Below, one piece after another: positions 25,853-35,670 of a stretch of DNA of 47,195 bases. The stretch is from CAYSSJ01 sp964433675 (GTDB lineage: Bacteria > Cloacimonadota > Cloacimonadia > Cloacimonadales > TCS61), in NCBI GenBank assembly GCA_964433675.1, contig CAYSSJ010000020.1, positions 1 to 47,195 of the forward strand, written 5' to 3'. The first letter of the stretch is position 1; every line of letters starts with the position of its first letter. The notes under the pieces were generated by a model. It had not been told where the DNA came from. It ran no database searches and worked only from the letters and a program-made list of their open reading frames with translations. Made by a program: the position numbers and the translations under genes.

Positions 25853-26863
25853 CTATAAATAGCGTACACCCTTTTGCGGACAGGCATTCAGATCGAGCGG
25901 GGCAAACTCTTTGCGTTCATACTTATCGATAGCTGCTGCTGCTATCATTGCCGCATTGTCCATACAATATGCTATCCTTGGCATAAAACATTTTATCCCT
26001 GCCCTATCCGCTTGGTCAAAGAGTTCACTTCTCAATTTAGAATTAGCCGCTACGCCCCCTGCCAGTACTATCTGTTTTACATTATGCTTTTTTGCATAGA
26101 GCATTGTCTTTCTGATAAGACTATCCACGATTGCCGCTTGCACGGAAGCAGTTATATTGGAGACATTGTCTTTGATATATTGTTCACTTTTGGTGTTTAG
26201 ATAATTCCGAACAGCAGTTTTCAATCCACTAAAACTAAAATCATAGATTTTCTTATTAGCAAGAGCACGGGGAAAATCAACGAATTCACCATCACCTTGG
26301 CGAGCTAATTTATCGATTATCGGTCCGCCGGGATAACCCAATCCCATCAGTTTGGCAGTTTTATCGAAAGCTTCACCGGCAGCATCATCGTAGGTTTTGC
26401 CGACTACGTTAAAATCCTGCCAAGAATTTACCATCACCAGCTCTGTATGCCCGCCAGAAACTACTAGTGTTAAAAAAGGCGGTTGTAGTTCGGGATGATC
26501 AAGCTTTACAGCATAGATATGACCAACCATATGATTGACAGCTATCAGAGGTCGATCCAAAATATAGGCAAAGCTTTTTGCGAAGGAAAGTCCTACAAGC
26601 AGAGCTCCGATCAGTCCCGGATTGACCGAAACAGCTATTGCATCTAATTCTGAAGCTTCACATCCAGATGTTTCTAAGGCGAGCTTACATACCGGCATGA
26701 TATTCTTCATATGCAAACGTGAGGCTAATTCCGGCACTACACCACCGAATTCCTCATGTTTGATTTGAGATGAGACTATATTGCTCAGCACATTATAATC
26801 GGAATTCACAATAGCTACGGAGGTATCGTCACATGAAGTTTCTATAGAAAGAATTTTATTCAT
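25853..26863 (-). CDS. tsaD: tRNA N6-adenosine threonylcarbamoyltransferase TsaD
   Basis: The 336-residue cytoplasmic enzyme transfers threonylcarbamoyl to A37 of tRNAs reading ANN codons, together with TsaB, TsaC and TsaE. It opens with ILSIETSCDDTSVAIV. The metal-binding motif is His111-x3-His115 (NHMVGHIYA). The ATP-binding segment is LVVSGGHTELV, and GLGYPGGP, FSFSGLKTAV and VLAGGVAANSKLR are all present; the length is normal. Its ATG lies eight bases inside the end of the YbbR gene, so the two are translated together. A tRNA-Thr gene, one of its substrates, follows directly. Confidence 0.98.
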   Translation of the reverse strand: MNKILSIETSCDDTSVAIVNSDYNVLSNIVSSQIKHEEFGGVVPELASRLHMKNIMPVCKLALETSGCEASELDAIAVSVNPGLIGALLVGLSFAKSFAYILDRPLIAVNHMVGHIYAVKLDHPELQPPFLTLVVSGGHTELVMVNSWQDFNVVGKTYDDAAGEAFDKTAKLMGLGYPGGPIIDKLARQGDGEFVDFPRALANKKIYDFSFSGLKTAVRNYLNTKSEQYIKDNVSNITASVQAAIVDSLIRKTMLYAKKHNVKQIVLAGGVAANSKLRSELFDQADRAGIKCFMPRIAYCMDNAAMIAAAAIDKYERKEFAPLDLNACPQKGVRYL

Positions 26864-27749
26864 TGCGCAGTATCTGTATCCTTTTAGGAGTGTATTCCAG
26901 CAATTTCACACCGGCTGGAAGTTCAAAATGAATTTCAGCATACTCCTTATCGATGATCTCTTTTTCCAATACTTCAGCTTTTATATCATTTATCGATAGA
27001 TCATTGACAATATCTGCAGGACCACTGATCAAAAGAGATACTTTCTGTGGTAGGATGGCTATGTCGAGATGGTGAGGGAAATCTATAGGAATCAGTGAGA
27101 TAGTCCTGTTAACTATTTTCGTCTCCACAATATCGATATTTATATGATTACGAGAGAAATCAACTTTAGGGTGTGGTTTGATAAGCTCTATACTCGCTGT
27201 ACCATCATGAAACAAATCCTTTGATGCCGGTTTGGTACGGATATGATCTATCTCATTGATAATCGTTGCTGGTCCGCTTACTTCTATATCTATACGCACA
27301 TCTGCCATAGTATTGTTCACAAAATATTCCTCATCTTCAGCAGATGCATACTCTATAGAGACCGGTATCAGCTTGGTGATTGACTCATCTATAACGATTG
27401 ATTTATCTTTGATGTCGTGTACCCTTCTAAGCTCGATATTCAACCTTTCGGGGAAGAAGAAATTCTCATGAGAAACATAAACTGGATTCTCGCCCGGTTC
27501 GTAGTTGTCGGCACTAATTATGCATTGAGATTCGGAAAACTTTAGGGCAAGCAAATCTATCCCTTTCGCTTTTATAGTTACTGGAACATAGAGCTCATCC
27601 TCGTTCAGTACTACAAATCCGCTATCAAGTGCGGTGAGTGCGATGGGAACTTCATAGCCCTGCTCATGAGTTCGGACTAAAGTGAAATGTAACCATAGGA
27701 TTATGGCGACTATCAGCACTACAACCTTTATCGCAATATTCTTCTTCAT
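26856..27749 (-). CDS. YbbR-domain protein (CdaR-like)
   Basis: The 297-residue protein has one amino-terminal membrane helix (IAIKVVVLIVAIILWLHFTLV), the classic YbbR start, then extracytoplasmic YbbR-like beta domains with repeats such as YEVPIALTALDSGFVVL and the paired pattern V.I.VSGPATIINEIDHIRTKPASKD. In Firmicutes, CdaR regulates the diadenylate cyclase CdaA, usually encoded next to it. No cyclase lies in this window, so a link to c-di-AMP is only inferred. It overlaps tsaD by eight bases and is preceded by an AAGGAG site. Confidence 0.82.
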   Translation of the reverse strand: MKKNIAIKVVVLIVAIILWLHFTLVRTHEQGYEVPIALTALDSGFVVLNEDELYVPVTIKAKGIDLLALKFSESQCIISADNYEPGENPVYVSHENFFFPERLNIELRRVHDIKDKSIVIDESITKLIPVSIEYASAEDEEYFVNNTMADVRIDIEVSGPATIINEIDHIRTKPASKDLFHDGTASIELIKPHPKVDFSRNHINIDIVETKIVNRTISLIPIDFPHHLDIAILPQKVSLLISGPADIVNDLSINDIKAEVLEKEIIDKEYAEIHFELPAGVKLLEYTPKRIQILRNE

Positions 27750-27796
27750 AATACATATACTCCTTGGGAGTATTTATCTTTTTTAACTATAAATAG

Positions 27797-28729
27797 TCAA
27801 TGAGAATTTTGAGCTAAAGCTCGAGTAATATTACGCAAATTAGATAGCGCATCATATTCCATTGGATTCAAGCTGACAATAACCGCCCCGATCTCGTCAG
27901 CTATCATTCGAGCACTTTTATCACTAAAACCTTCTTGAACAAATATGACTTTTATCTCATGCTCTTTGGCTATTTCTATTGTGTCGCGTATATGTCTCAT
28001 GGTCGGTTCTTTGCCTTCCATTTCTATGGCGATCTGTTGCAGTGAAAACTCTTTGGCAAAATAACCGAGAAAAGGATGATAGATTAGAAATTTTCTACTA
28101 TCGAGCTCGGAAAGCTTAGTATTTATTTCTTTCTGTAACTCTACCAATTCCATGTCAAATTCGATGTAGTTCTGTTGGATTCTTTCTTTATTATCAGGTA
28201 GAAGCTCAGATAAGCTCTCGTATAAAGTAGCGATGATGATTCTGATATTTTCCGGAGAAACCCAAATATGCGGATCCGTATCATGCTCATGATGATGTGT
28301 ATGTTCAGATACATGAGACTCTAATAATTCGATCTGTTTGCTCATATCGATGATCTTCATATTAGCTTCTATTCTTGCTACCGCTTCTATGATACTTTCT
28401 TCGAAAGCAAAAGCGGGATGACCGATCTTGATATACATATCAGAGTCACTCAATTCCATGAGCTGGCGTTGGCTCGGCTCGAATATATGAGGATCCATAT
28501 TGGCAGGGATTATACTCTGTACTGTTACAAACTCTCCGGCTATTCTTTGCACAAAATAAGCTTGTGGCGGGATAGAGATAGTGATCTTAGTTTTATCTTC
28601 CCGCTCTACTGCACAGCTGGAAAACAAAAATATAATGGTCAGACAGAAAAGTAGCTTATCTATTGATGATCCGAGAGAGCATCTCACCCATTTTGGCGAC
28701 ATATTCATTTTCGTCGTTTCTCCAATCAT
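27797..28729 (-). CDS. Zinc/manganese-type ABC transporter substrate-binding lipoprotein (ZnuA-like)
   Basis: A cluster A-1 metal-binding protein, 310 residues as the longest frame. The likely signal is LLFCLTIIFLFSSC, a lipobox. A GTG at 28687 gives a more natural 25-residue signal than the ATG at 28729, which lies well inside the upstream gene. Metal ligands appear in MDPHIFEPS, the His-rich loop (HVSEHTHHHEHDTDPHIW), IYHPFLGYFAKEF and the final FVQEGFSDK...D. It should capture zinc (or manganese) in the periplasm for an ABC importer, but no permease or ATPase gene is adjacent. The 5' end overlaps the HEAT-repeat gene. Confidence 0.88.
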   Translation of the reverse strand: MIGETTKMNMSPKWVRCSLGSSIDKLLFCLTIIFLFSSCAVEREDKTKITISIPPQAYFVQRIAGEFVTVQSIIPANMDPHIFEPSQRQLMELSDSDMYIKIGHPAFAFEESIIEAVARIEANMKIIDMSKQIELLESHVSEHTHHHEHDTDPHIWVSPENIRIIIATLYESLSELLPDNKERIQQNYIEFDMELVELQKEINTKLSELDSRKFLIYHPFLGYFAKEFSLQQIAIEMEGKEPTMRHIRDTIEIAKEHEIKVIFVQEGFSDKSARMIADEIGAVIVSLNPMEYDALSNLRNITRALAQNSH

Positions 28730-29477
28730 TCACCGTTTGCTCGGTCAGTAATACCAATTCATTAGTCTGTGAACGACGGTTCTTTTGTAAAACAATATTT
28801 GCGATTTTTTTCATTGATATCCATAGAGTTTTGATAGTTTTATCATCTCCCGGTGCCAACCATTCTCGTATATATGGGAAGGCAATGATGGGATTAGCTT
28901 TGGCAGTTTGAGTAAGAATATGAGAGATTTTCTTTTGCACTTCGAGTGTATCATCGTTTATTACCTTACTGACAAACCGCATTATTACATCTGGATCTGA
29001 AGAGGCAATATTCTCCATACCATGAAATGAGAGGGCACGTTTTTTGGAATCGTTGGAATCTATCCAAATATTCATCTTCTCTTTCATCTCATCGGGATAG
29101 TTTTTCCAGAGATCATTTATGATACTTTCCACTTCCCATGGTATGACGTCGTAAACATCTTCTACAATTCTGAATAAATTCTCGAAGTCATCTTTATATT
29201 TCTCGTAATAATAAAAAAGTGCTGTAGCCCTGATGCCGTAAATACGATGATTTATCATCTCTCTCGCCAGAGGTTCTATCTTTGTTTGATTCTCATATGT
29301 AGCCAAACTCTTACCAACATATTCTCTGATAAAATAATTTGGTGTTTTACAAAGATCGAGCAGTTTTTTCTTCGCTTTCTCGTCCTTGTTGGCATCAAAC
29401 AAACCGAATATCTCATCAATATGTTCGTTTAATTCGGTTTTGGTTTCACTGTCTAATCTTCCCATTTTTTTTAACAT
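28656..29477 (-). CDS. HEAT-repeat protein, DNA alkylation repair (AlkD)-like
   Basis: The 273-residue all-helical protein starts at an ATG with an AAGGA site. Repeated helical pairs with the pattern ...D.....R..A...... (KTPNYFIREYVGKSLATYENQ, NHRIYGIRATALFYYYEKY, NDSKKRALSFHGMENIA, KANPIIAFPYIREWLAPGDDKTIKTLWISMKKI) resemble HEAT-like AlkD proteins, which excise bulky alkylated purines. I do not see a decisive catalytic aspartate, so it could be a non-enzymatic scaffold. Its 3' end overlaps the metal-binding lipoprotein gene, so they are probably co-expressed. Confidence 0.65.
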   Translation of the reverse strand: MLKKMGRLDSETKTELNEHIDEIFGLFDANKDEKAKKKLLDLCKTPNYFIREYVGKSLATYENQTKIEPLAREMINHRIYGIRATALFYYYEKYKDDFENLFRIVEDVYDVIPWEVESIINDLWKNYPDEMKEKMNIWIDSNDSKKRALSFHGMENIASSDPDVIMRFVSKVINDDTLEVQKKISHILTQTAKANPIIAFPYIREWLAPGDDKTIKTLWISMKKIANIVLQKNRRSQTNELVLLTEQTVNDWRNDENEYVAKMGEMLSRIINR

Positions 29478-29761
29478 ATTTTTTTCCTTTTCAAGTGATC
29501 TATCACTTAGATGAACCGAAACAGTAACCAGATAACTTTACCAAAATCTCTCTCACACAGCATATTTCACTTATTTTATAAAATCTCTATTGCTCTGTTA
29601 CTGCATCTATAAGACATAAAATTTACCACTGTTTTTTCGTCAACTTTTTTTATTTTTCACTCTATTACATACAATCAAATTATGTTCTTTTCCAAGATAC
29701 TCATCTAACTTCTTCTTAGAGTATAAGATTCTCATTCATTCGCTATTTTAGACTGCTTTTC

Positions 29762-31429
29762 TTATTGAACCTCTACACTTTGCAATTCTCTTCTCAGCTC
29801 TTCGGATAGCTTGGCATTATCATCTCTTTTCCAGCGATCATCTATCTGTGCTGTAACCGGAGTATTGCTTCTGATATAATCGACGATTGTCTCCCGCAAA
29901 TTCACCTCATAGCGAATAATTTGTGATTCGGGAATTTCGGTAAGCAAAGTAAGACCGGCATTACCTTCCATCAAGAAATCGGAAGTAGCCACTTCATAGA
30001 TCTTATCTGCCTGCCAAGGTTCACCACCGACCAGTAGTTTGGTAACTCTGTCGAAATCTTCTCTATTCCTGTTATAAACCACATTCACACCGGAAACATA
30101 CATTCCCGATCTGGTACCTGCTATCCTAGTTTCGATAATATTCTTCAGCGTGATCCCGTCTACTTCTATGACTACTAACTGATTATCAAACGGCATCACA
30201 TTATATACTTCTCGATAAGTAATCGGACCGAGTGGGATATCTCCACGAACTCCGCCTAAATTGACAAAGGCAAAATCTGCATCGATATACTCCCTGATAG
30301 CATCTGAAACCATATTTCCGATCAAACTTTGAGCATCGGGACCCTCTCTTGAGATAAAAATATCGGCAATACCAATAACATCATCCATACCGGCTTCGGC
30401 GCTTTCTTGATAATGAGCGATAAGCTGTGCTACTTCCGGTTCGGGGATATAAGTATCTTGGAACATGGTTATTAGTGCTCCGTCAAGTATTGATGGCGTT
30501 TCGTAACCGCTCACTGTTTTGGTCTCTTTGTCTATCTTGATCTCGACATGGCCTATACCGCTGCCATATGCCCAACCTTGAAATACCATGGTGTGAGTAT
30601 ATGGATCTATCCAAGGTTCGGCAAAGCCTCGGTGCATATGACCGCCGAAGAAAAGGTCTATCCCTTCTACTTCATGAGCAAGTTCCTGAGCGTCATAACC
30701 CCAACGTCTCTCTCTATCGGGATCCGCGTTCTCCCCGTATCTTTGCTCAAATCCTTCCAAAGGCTCATAAGGTAGTCCCATATGACCGACAACTACAACC
30801 AGATCGACCTCATCTTTGATCTTATCGACATATTTTTCTAATGCCGGTTTTGCCGGTAAGAATTCCACATTCTTGATATGATCCGGGAAGCTCATCTGAG
30901 CTGTATCGGTAGTTGTGAGTCCGATAATGCCGATTTTTACTCCCATTTTCTCAACGATAATGTATGGCTGAGCATAGGGAACGATCTCACCGGTTTCTTT
31001 GCTAACCACATTACATGTTAAAACCGCGAATTCTGCCGGTTCGAGCATTTCTATCAGTTTCTCTTCACCCAGATCGTATTCATGATTTCCGATCACCGTC
31101 AGATCATAGCCGACCGCATTAAAATAGGCGACAATCGCCTCACCTTCTGTCTCCGAACCTAGTGGATGCCCCATGAAGAAATCACCTGCATCGACTATGA
31201 GGATATCTCTGGTTTTACCGTCGGTTCTTGACCGTATTTCCTGAATATAAGCAGCATGTGAGCCCCCGCCACCGAGCATGGGAGGAAAGTCGGGATTGAT
31301 AAAAGTCGCCTCATAAGGAGCCATACCGCCATGGATATCATTCGTAAAAATGACATCCAAGATCAATTCATCGGCGTATGCTATTGCTACCCACAAAATG
31401 AGTAACACTACTATTATTTTTCGATTCAT
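29762..31429 (-). CDS. 5'-nucleotidase / UshA-like periplasmic metallophosphatase
   Basis: The 555-residue protein has a signal peptide (IIVVLLILWVAIAYADE). Residues 22-310 are a calcineurin-like metallophosphoesterase with all metal motifs: FTNDIHGG, DAGDFFMGH, GNHEYDLG, VVGHMG and FGGHMHRG. Residues about 345-525 are the 5'-nucleotidase carboxy domain (NMVSDAIREYIDADFAFVNLGGVRGDIPLGPITYREVYNVMPFDN). Such enzymes split nucleotides to nucleoside and phosphate in the periplasm. An AGAGGTG site precedes the ATG. It follows the PorV-like gene after nine bases, in the same operon. Confidence 0.93.
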   Translation of the reverse strand: MNRKIIVVLLILWVAIAYADELILDVIFTNDIHGGMAPYEATFINPDFPPMLGGGGSHAAYIQEIRSRTDGKTRDILIVDAGDFFMGHPLGSETEGEAIVAYFNAVGYDLTVIGNHEYDLGEEKLIEMLEPAEFAVLTCNVVSKETGEIVPYAQPYIIVEKMGVKIGIIGLTTTDTAQMSFPDHIKNVEFLPAKPALEKYVDKIKDEVDLVVVVGHMGLPYEPLEGFEQRYGENADPDRERRWGYDAQELAHEVEGIDLFFGGHMHRGFAEPWIDPYTHTMVFQGWAYGSGIGHVEIKIDKETKTVSGYETPSILDGALITMFQDTYIPEPEVAQLIAHYQESAEAGMDDVIGIADIFISREGPDAQSLIGNMVSDAIREYIDADFAFVNLGGVRGDIPLGPITYREVYNVMPFDNQLVVIEVDGITLKNIIETRIAGTRSGMYVSGVNVVYNRNREDFDRVTKLLVGGEPWQADKIYEVATSDFLMEGNAGLTLLTEIPESQIIRYEVNLRETIVDYIRSNTPVTAQIDDRWKRDDNAKLSEELRRELQSVEVQ

Positions 31430-31438
31430 AATTCACCT

Positions 31439-32770
31439 CTACCACTTAAAGTTAATCGAAGTTTTGAAATTAACAAATGATTCTTTTATGGTATCGGGAT
31501 CTTGCCTATCTTGCGGTGAATAGTTATTCCACAAGCCGGTATGGTTATAAAAACTGTCCGGGAAGATATCCATAGCTTCATAAGATCGGTTGGCAAATTC
31601 AGCAGCAAGATCCAAATTGAATCTATCTAAAATTTTAAAACCGGTTCCTGCACTGATTGCTGTCATAATAACCGGTCCGGGTGTTACGAACTCCTCACCT
31701 TTGACTTTGTAAGAAGGTGAGATCTCGTAGCGGAATCCCAGTCTGAATGGAACAGTATGCGGAAATTGGTGTTCCAGACCGACATAATAGTTAACGGCAT
31801 CAAATAAGTGTTCGTCGGTATCAGACCATTGAACGAATTCGACATCCGCATTCACATAAGTTCTGAGGATATTTCTGGGCATATAGACCAGACCTATGCG
31901 GAAAGATGAGGGTAACACGATATCCTCATCTGCTTCGCCGGCTACTTCGTCTGTAACATCGATATTGGTAGATGGGACATACATCAACCCCAAACCTACC
32001 CTACGAGAGATCGCTGTTCGGACACCGATCCTGTAATGCATCGCTTCCATAGAACGCTCTCTGATTTGGCATAAATCTTGTACTACCGCATTTTCATGAG
32101 CGTATTCAGACCAAACGATCTCTTTTTCTACTAGTTGATCGCCACTGAGATTCATGATCTCCAGAGCAAGAGCAGATTTCCCGAAAAGATCAGTTCCCCT
32201 ATCGAACGATATAGCGGCTGCAGCTGCAAGTGCATACAAATTCCCTTCGCTACGGATAAAATTAGTAGCCAAAATCGGTGGATAATTATCAAAATCTGAT
32301 CCTTCATTATTTCTCACCTGCTCTTCATAATAGCCGTCGTAGCTGGTAAATGGTCTGTAGCTTAGTGCCAGATCAAAATCGAAGTAGTCGAAATTTCGTC
32401 TGTAATGTCCGAACGCGGCAAAATGACCGAACATATCAAAATTGCTGGCATAGGTAGCATCATCGACATAACTATCGAAGAAGTTGAAAAGCGGCATCGT
32501 TCTGTTTTCGGTCACACCGTTCACATCAAAGCTTAGCTGAGCGTTGATATTATCATCCAAATAGCTGATATTAGCCGGATTGAGCATCATATCAGCCAAA
32601 TTGTTCCCCCCTGCTGTAGCAGCAGAGCCGAGAGCCGCACTTCGGGCATCCAAATTAATGATTCTGTTACCTAACCCCAATTCATAATTTTCATAGTTTT
32701 CGTATAAGGAATAGGAATAGAGTCCCCATCCCAATGTCAGTACCATGATAATCGTTATTATATACTTCAT
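31439..32770 (-). CDS. PorV/PorQ-like outer-membrane beta-barrel protein
   Basis: The 443-residue protein has a signal peptide and then LDARSAALGSAATAGGNNLADMMLNPANISYL, the hallmark start of the PorV/PorQ and FadL-like barrels of Bacteroidota and relatives (aligned ARS.ALGGA...D...NPA). The rest alternates short beta strands and ends INFKW, an aromatic-ended strand for outer-membrane insertion. PorV shuttles type IX cargo in Porphyromonas. That would fit the three sorting-domain proteins here, but the family also has members unrelated to secretion. GGAGG lies five bases before the ATG. Confidence 0.75.
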   Translation of the reverse strand: MKYIITIIMVLTLGWGLYSYSLYENYENYELGLGNRIINLDARSAALGSAATAGGNNLADMMLNPANISYLDDNINAQLSFDVNGVTENRTMPLFNFFDSYVDDATYASNFDMFGHFAAFGHYRRNFDYFDFDLALSYRPFTSYDGYYEEQVRNNEGSDFDNYPPILATNFIRSEGNLYALAAAAAISFDRGTDLFGKSALALEIMNLSGDQLVEKEIVWSEYAHENAVVQDLCQIRERSMEAMHYRIGVRTAISRRVGLGLMYVPSTNIDVTDEVAGEADEDIVLPSSFRIGLVYMPRNILRTYVNADVEFVQWSDTDEHLFDAVNYYVGLEHQFPHTVPFRLGFRYEISPSYKVKGEEFVTPGPVIMTAISAGTGFKILDRFNLDLAAEFANRSYEAMDIFPDSFYNHTGLWNNYSPQDRQDPDTIKESFVNFKTSINFKW

Positions 32771-32785
32771 CTATCCTCCGTAATA

Positions 32786-35362
32786 TTAAAATTTCCAATC
32801 TAATTGTAGTCGCATACTCGTCTCCCTACGTTCGACTGTAGTAGAAGAGTAATATTCATCAACCGGGTCGTTCCACCATTTTCTGAAATCGAGCTCTCTG
32901 GTTTTGTAATTTTTGATATGATATTTCAGTCTGATGAAAAGATTTTGTGAAACCATAGAGCTTATGGTGAACCAATACTTCATGCCTTGCTGACCCATAA
33001 AGTCTATCTCCATATCTTCCCAATCCCAATGACTGATGCCATGTCCGTCCCAATACAGGATAGCGCCATGGATCTTGAAATTCTGATTGAAATTGTGTAT
33101 ATACTCTGCACTGATGAAATCGCCATGTATGAGCGAATTTGCCTGTGCTATATCGTGTCCGCCCGGATCAGGATGATTGGCCAGATAAGTGTATGGTGGG
33201 AACCAAACACGATTGTAGCGATATTCAAACTGCAATCTGTTACGGTTCGAAAGCCCGATCCTTGCCATCAGAGTAGTTTCATCTGTCTTTGATACACCTC
33301 TATCAGCATCATCATCGTATCTATTAGTCTGGTTTTTATATTTAAGACGTAGTTGTAATTGGTGGATAGGACGGTATTCCAATTCACCCTGGAATCTTAC
33401 ACTTTTGCGCGCATCTGCTTTTCTTTCCCAGAGATCGAGATAGGCGCGGGTTATCGTTAGCCGTTGATGAAAGCGGTATCTGGTTTCTATATAAAAACCC
33501 TCCTCGGCTTGGGCTTGGGCGGAATTGATATACAGATCTGCGATCAATGGATTTTCTAGTGTGTGTGGATTATTATCGAGCAGTGTATTTCTAAATTTCG
33601 GATGTTCGGAAAACCCACGTGAGTAGGGATTATCGAAATCGAGATCGTAATTTCTGTAGATCATCAGAAGATAGAGATTTTCGAACTGAGTATAGGAGCT
33701 CATCACAAAAGCACTGGGGTCATCGCCGAATTTCAGGTCTTTGCCATCTACGGTTAATTCAGCATATTCACCTTGAAAGGAGGTATTATTGATCACTGTG
33801 CGCCAATCAAATCCGAGTACACGACGGTAGTCACGTTCATAAAAGTCGGTTTTCGTACTATACAAAGCCGCGATCTCGCTATCCATCAGCTTAAATTTTC
33901 CCAGATCATTTGCCGGATCCCTTAACAAAAGGGTGGCAAGGCTATCGGGATGATAAACCACAAAGTCTTTGTCGTAAACAGCTTCATATCCGGTAAAGCC
34001 GATATGAGTGCCGATAAACGGTGAATACTCTATATGACCACCGATCAATTTTTCTTCCACAGAATTAGTTCTGGGAGCCAAGCGGAAACGTTGCAACAAA
34101 TTACTGTTCTGATAGAAATGCTCTTCTGCTTGGCTAAATTCGTCATCGGAGAATCTTTGTGTCATAGTGACATAAGAGAAGACTTCATCGGTTGGATTGC
34201 CATCCTCATCCAAATAGACAAGAGCGTCTTTTTTATCTTGCGAATAGAAAATAGCCAGATTCAACTCTTTTCGTTTCCATTCTGCTGCCAATCCACGCAA
34301 GTTATATTGTTCGGTACGAGATAGATCACCGATAATCCCGGTAATTCTTTTACTGAAACCATGCCCTGTTTTACGAGCACTGTAGAAATCGGTGTTTTCC
34401 ATTACCAAGCCTTCACCAAAAGTAGCTCGATAGTTACCTGCGTATATTTTGAAATAGTTAGAGCCATAGAAATCGACATTGTTCTCATATCCGGCGTAGT
34501 ATTTACCATCTTGTATAAATTCTCGCATGGTCAGATCACTCATGCCGGTTTCACCTTTTTGAGCATTATATGCCAATCCTACTTTCCACTCATTCGCATA
34601 TCTCATTCTAAGTTTATGATAACTGGCCGGCGTGAGATTGCTCATATTGAAATAGCCCCAATAAGTAAGATCCCTACTAGCCGGTCCGTCTCTTCTCATC
34701 ACCATTTCTCTATACATTTCATTTGGTTCGTCCATATAGGGAGCGTCGTGGTATTTGAGCTGATAATCGAAATATAATCTTCGTTGAAAAAAATCGTCAT
34801 CATATGCCACATAATGTCTGAGATTGCTAGCGCCATAATAACCGACACCCGGTGTATTTCTGAGGTCGCGATAATCATTCACCTCATCACCCCTGGCAAT
34901 TCTCCTACTTATGGCAGCCGCATCGATTGTGGAGACATTCGGCATACTGAGGATATCGGAATAATATAGTCTGTTCAGATTGCGCGGGGTCAGCAGATAA
35001 TCTTCCCACACGTCTGATATGCCTTCCTGCATACCTTCATCAGTACCCAGCCTCTCCAATAAGTAGCTGATTTCCTCTCGTCTGATCGCAGCTTCATCTC
35101 TATCGTCATAAAAGGAGACATATAGAAGAGGTCTGAGTCGATTGAGCGTCCTTTGATCGATAGAATCGATGTTGCGTAGTTCATATATATTATTAAAAAA
35201 GGAATGATAATAACGATAATCGTATATATCATAAGCTTGTTCTTCGCTGATCGGTAATGTCAGCAACTCTTGTAAAGATGCCGTGTTCAGATCTATCTTA
35301 TCGGCATTGACGATGGTTATCGACATGATCACGATCATCGCTATGAGTATTTTTTTATTCAT
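32786..35362 (-). CDS. Helix-hairpin-helix (ComEA-like) plus beta-barrel outer-membrane protein
   Basis: The 858-residue protein starts at the ATG at 35362, which has AAAGGTG six bases upstream; a GTG three codons earlier falls inside that site. After a signal peptide, residues 20-90 hold a ComEA-type helix-hairpin-helix (DKIDLNTASLQELLTLP...) and 110-190 a second (DILSMPNVSTIDAAAISRRI...DLRNTPGVGYYGASNL). The remaining 650 residues are strand-rich and end in SMRLQLDWKF, like an outer-membrane barrel. Its role is unknown. It leads an operon with the PorV-like and 5'-nucleotidase genes. Confidence 0.75.
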   Translation of the reverse strand: MNKKILIAMIVIMSITIVNADKIDLNTASLQELLTLPISEEQAYDIYDYRYYHSFFNNIYELRNIDSIDQRTLNRLRPLLYVSFYDDRDEAAIRREEISYLLERLGTDEGMQEGISDVWEDYLLTPRNLNRLYYSDILSMPNVSTIDAAAISRRIARGDEVNDYRDLRNTPGVGYYGASNLRHYVAYDDDFFQRRLYFDYQLKYHDAPYMDEPNEMYREMVMRRDGPASRDLTYWGYFNMSNLTPASYHKLRMRYANEWKVGLAYNAQKGETGMSDLTMREFIQDGKYYAGYENNVDFYGSNYFKIYAGNYRATFGEGLVMENTDFYSARKTGHGFSKRITGIIGDLSRTEQYNLRGLAAEWKRKELNLAIFYSQDKKDALVYLDEDGNPTDEVFSYVTMTQRFSDDEFSQAEEHFYQNSNLLQRFRLAPRTNSVEEKLIGGHIEYSPFIGTHIGFTGYEAVYDKDFVVYHPDSLATLLLRDPANDLGKFKLMDSEIAALYSTKTDFYERDYRRVLGFDWRTVINNTSFQGEYAELTVDGKDLKFGDDPSAFVMSSYTQFENLYLLMIYRNYDLDFDNPYSRGFSEHPKFRNTLLDNNPHTLENPLIADLYINSAQAQAEEGFYIETRYRFHQRLTITRAYLDLWERKADARKSVRFQGELEYRPIHQLQLRLKYKNQTNRYDDDADRGVSKTDETTLMARIGLSNRNRLQFEYRYNRVWFPPYTYLANHPDPGGHDIAQANSLIHGDFISAEYIHNFNQNFKIHGAILYWDGHGISHWDWEDMEIDFMGQQGMKYWFTISSMVSQNLFIRLKYHIKNYKTRELDFRKWWNDPVDEYYSSTTVERRETSMRLQLDWKF

Positions 35363-35670
35363 AGATTTCACCTTTCACACCATTATTCATCTCGAATCCT
35401 AATGATCCTATGATATGGTAAACAAAAAAAAATGCAGATTAGTTGTAAAGATTTTTTCTTCAGAATCTTTCCGATCGCACCTAAACAGATTACTATGGCT
35501 CTTATTAAGAAATCTACTAATTTTTTAAAACTTCCGATTATTTCAAAAATCCATAAACATAATTATACAACTACAATGTTTTATGCATTAGATATCTGTA
35601 TGAGAAGAAATTCTTGACAACAAAAAGCTGTTTTAGATTATGTTACCGTCTAAGTAATGTTGGAGGTAAA
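35363..35670. promoter_or_regulatory. Intergenic region between divergent genes with promoter for the pilin-like gene
   Basis: The spacer is AT-rich. On the plus strand TTGACA (35614-35619) is followed after 16 bases by GATTAT (35636-35641), a plausible sigma-70 type promoter for the gene at 35671. A GGAGG site at 35662-35666 serves that gene. An inverted repeat AAAGATT...AATCTTT lies near 35446-35468. No convincing gene is seen; a 61-codon frame at 35432-35617 has no ribosome site or recognisable content. Confidence 0.5.

Noticed and set aside
35432..35617. A 61-codon plus-strand frame before the pilin-like gene
   Set aside because: No ribosome site, no conserved features, and it overlaps the likely promoter of the next gene.
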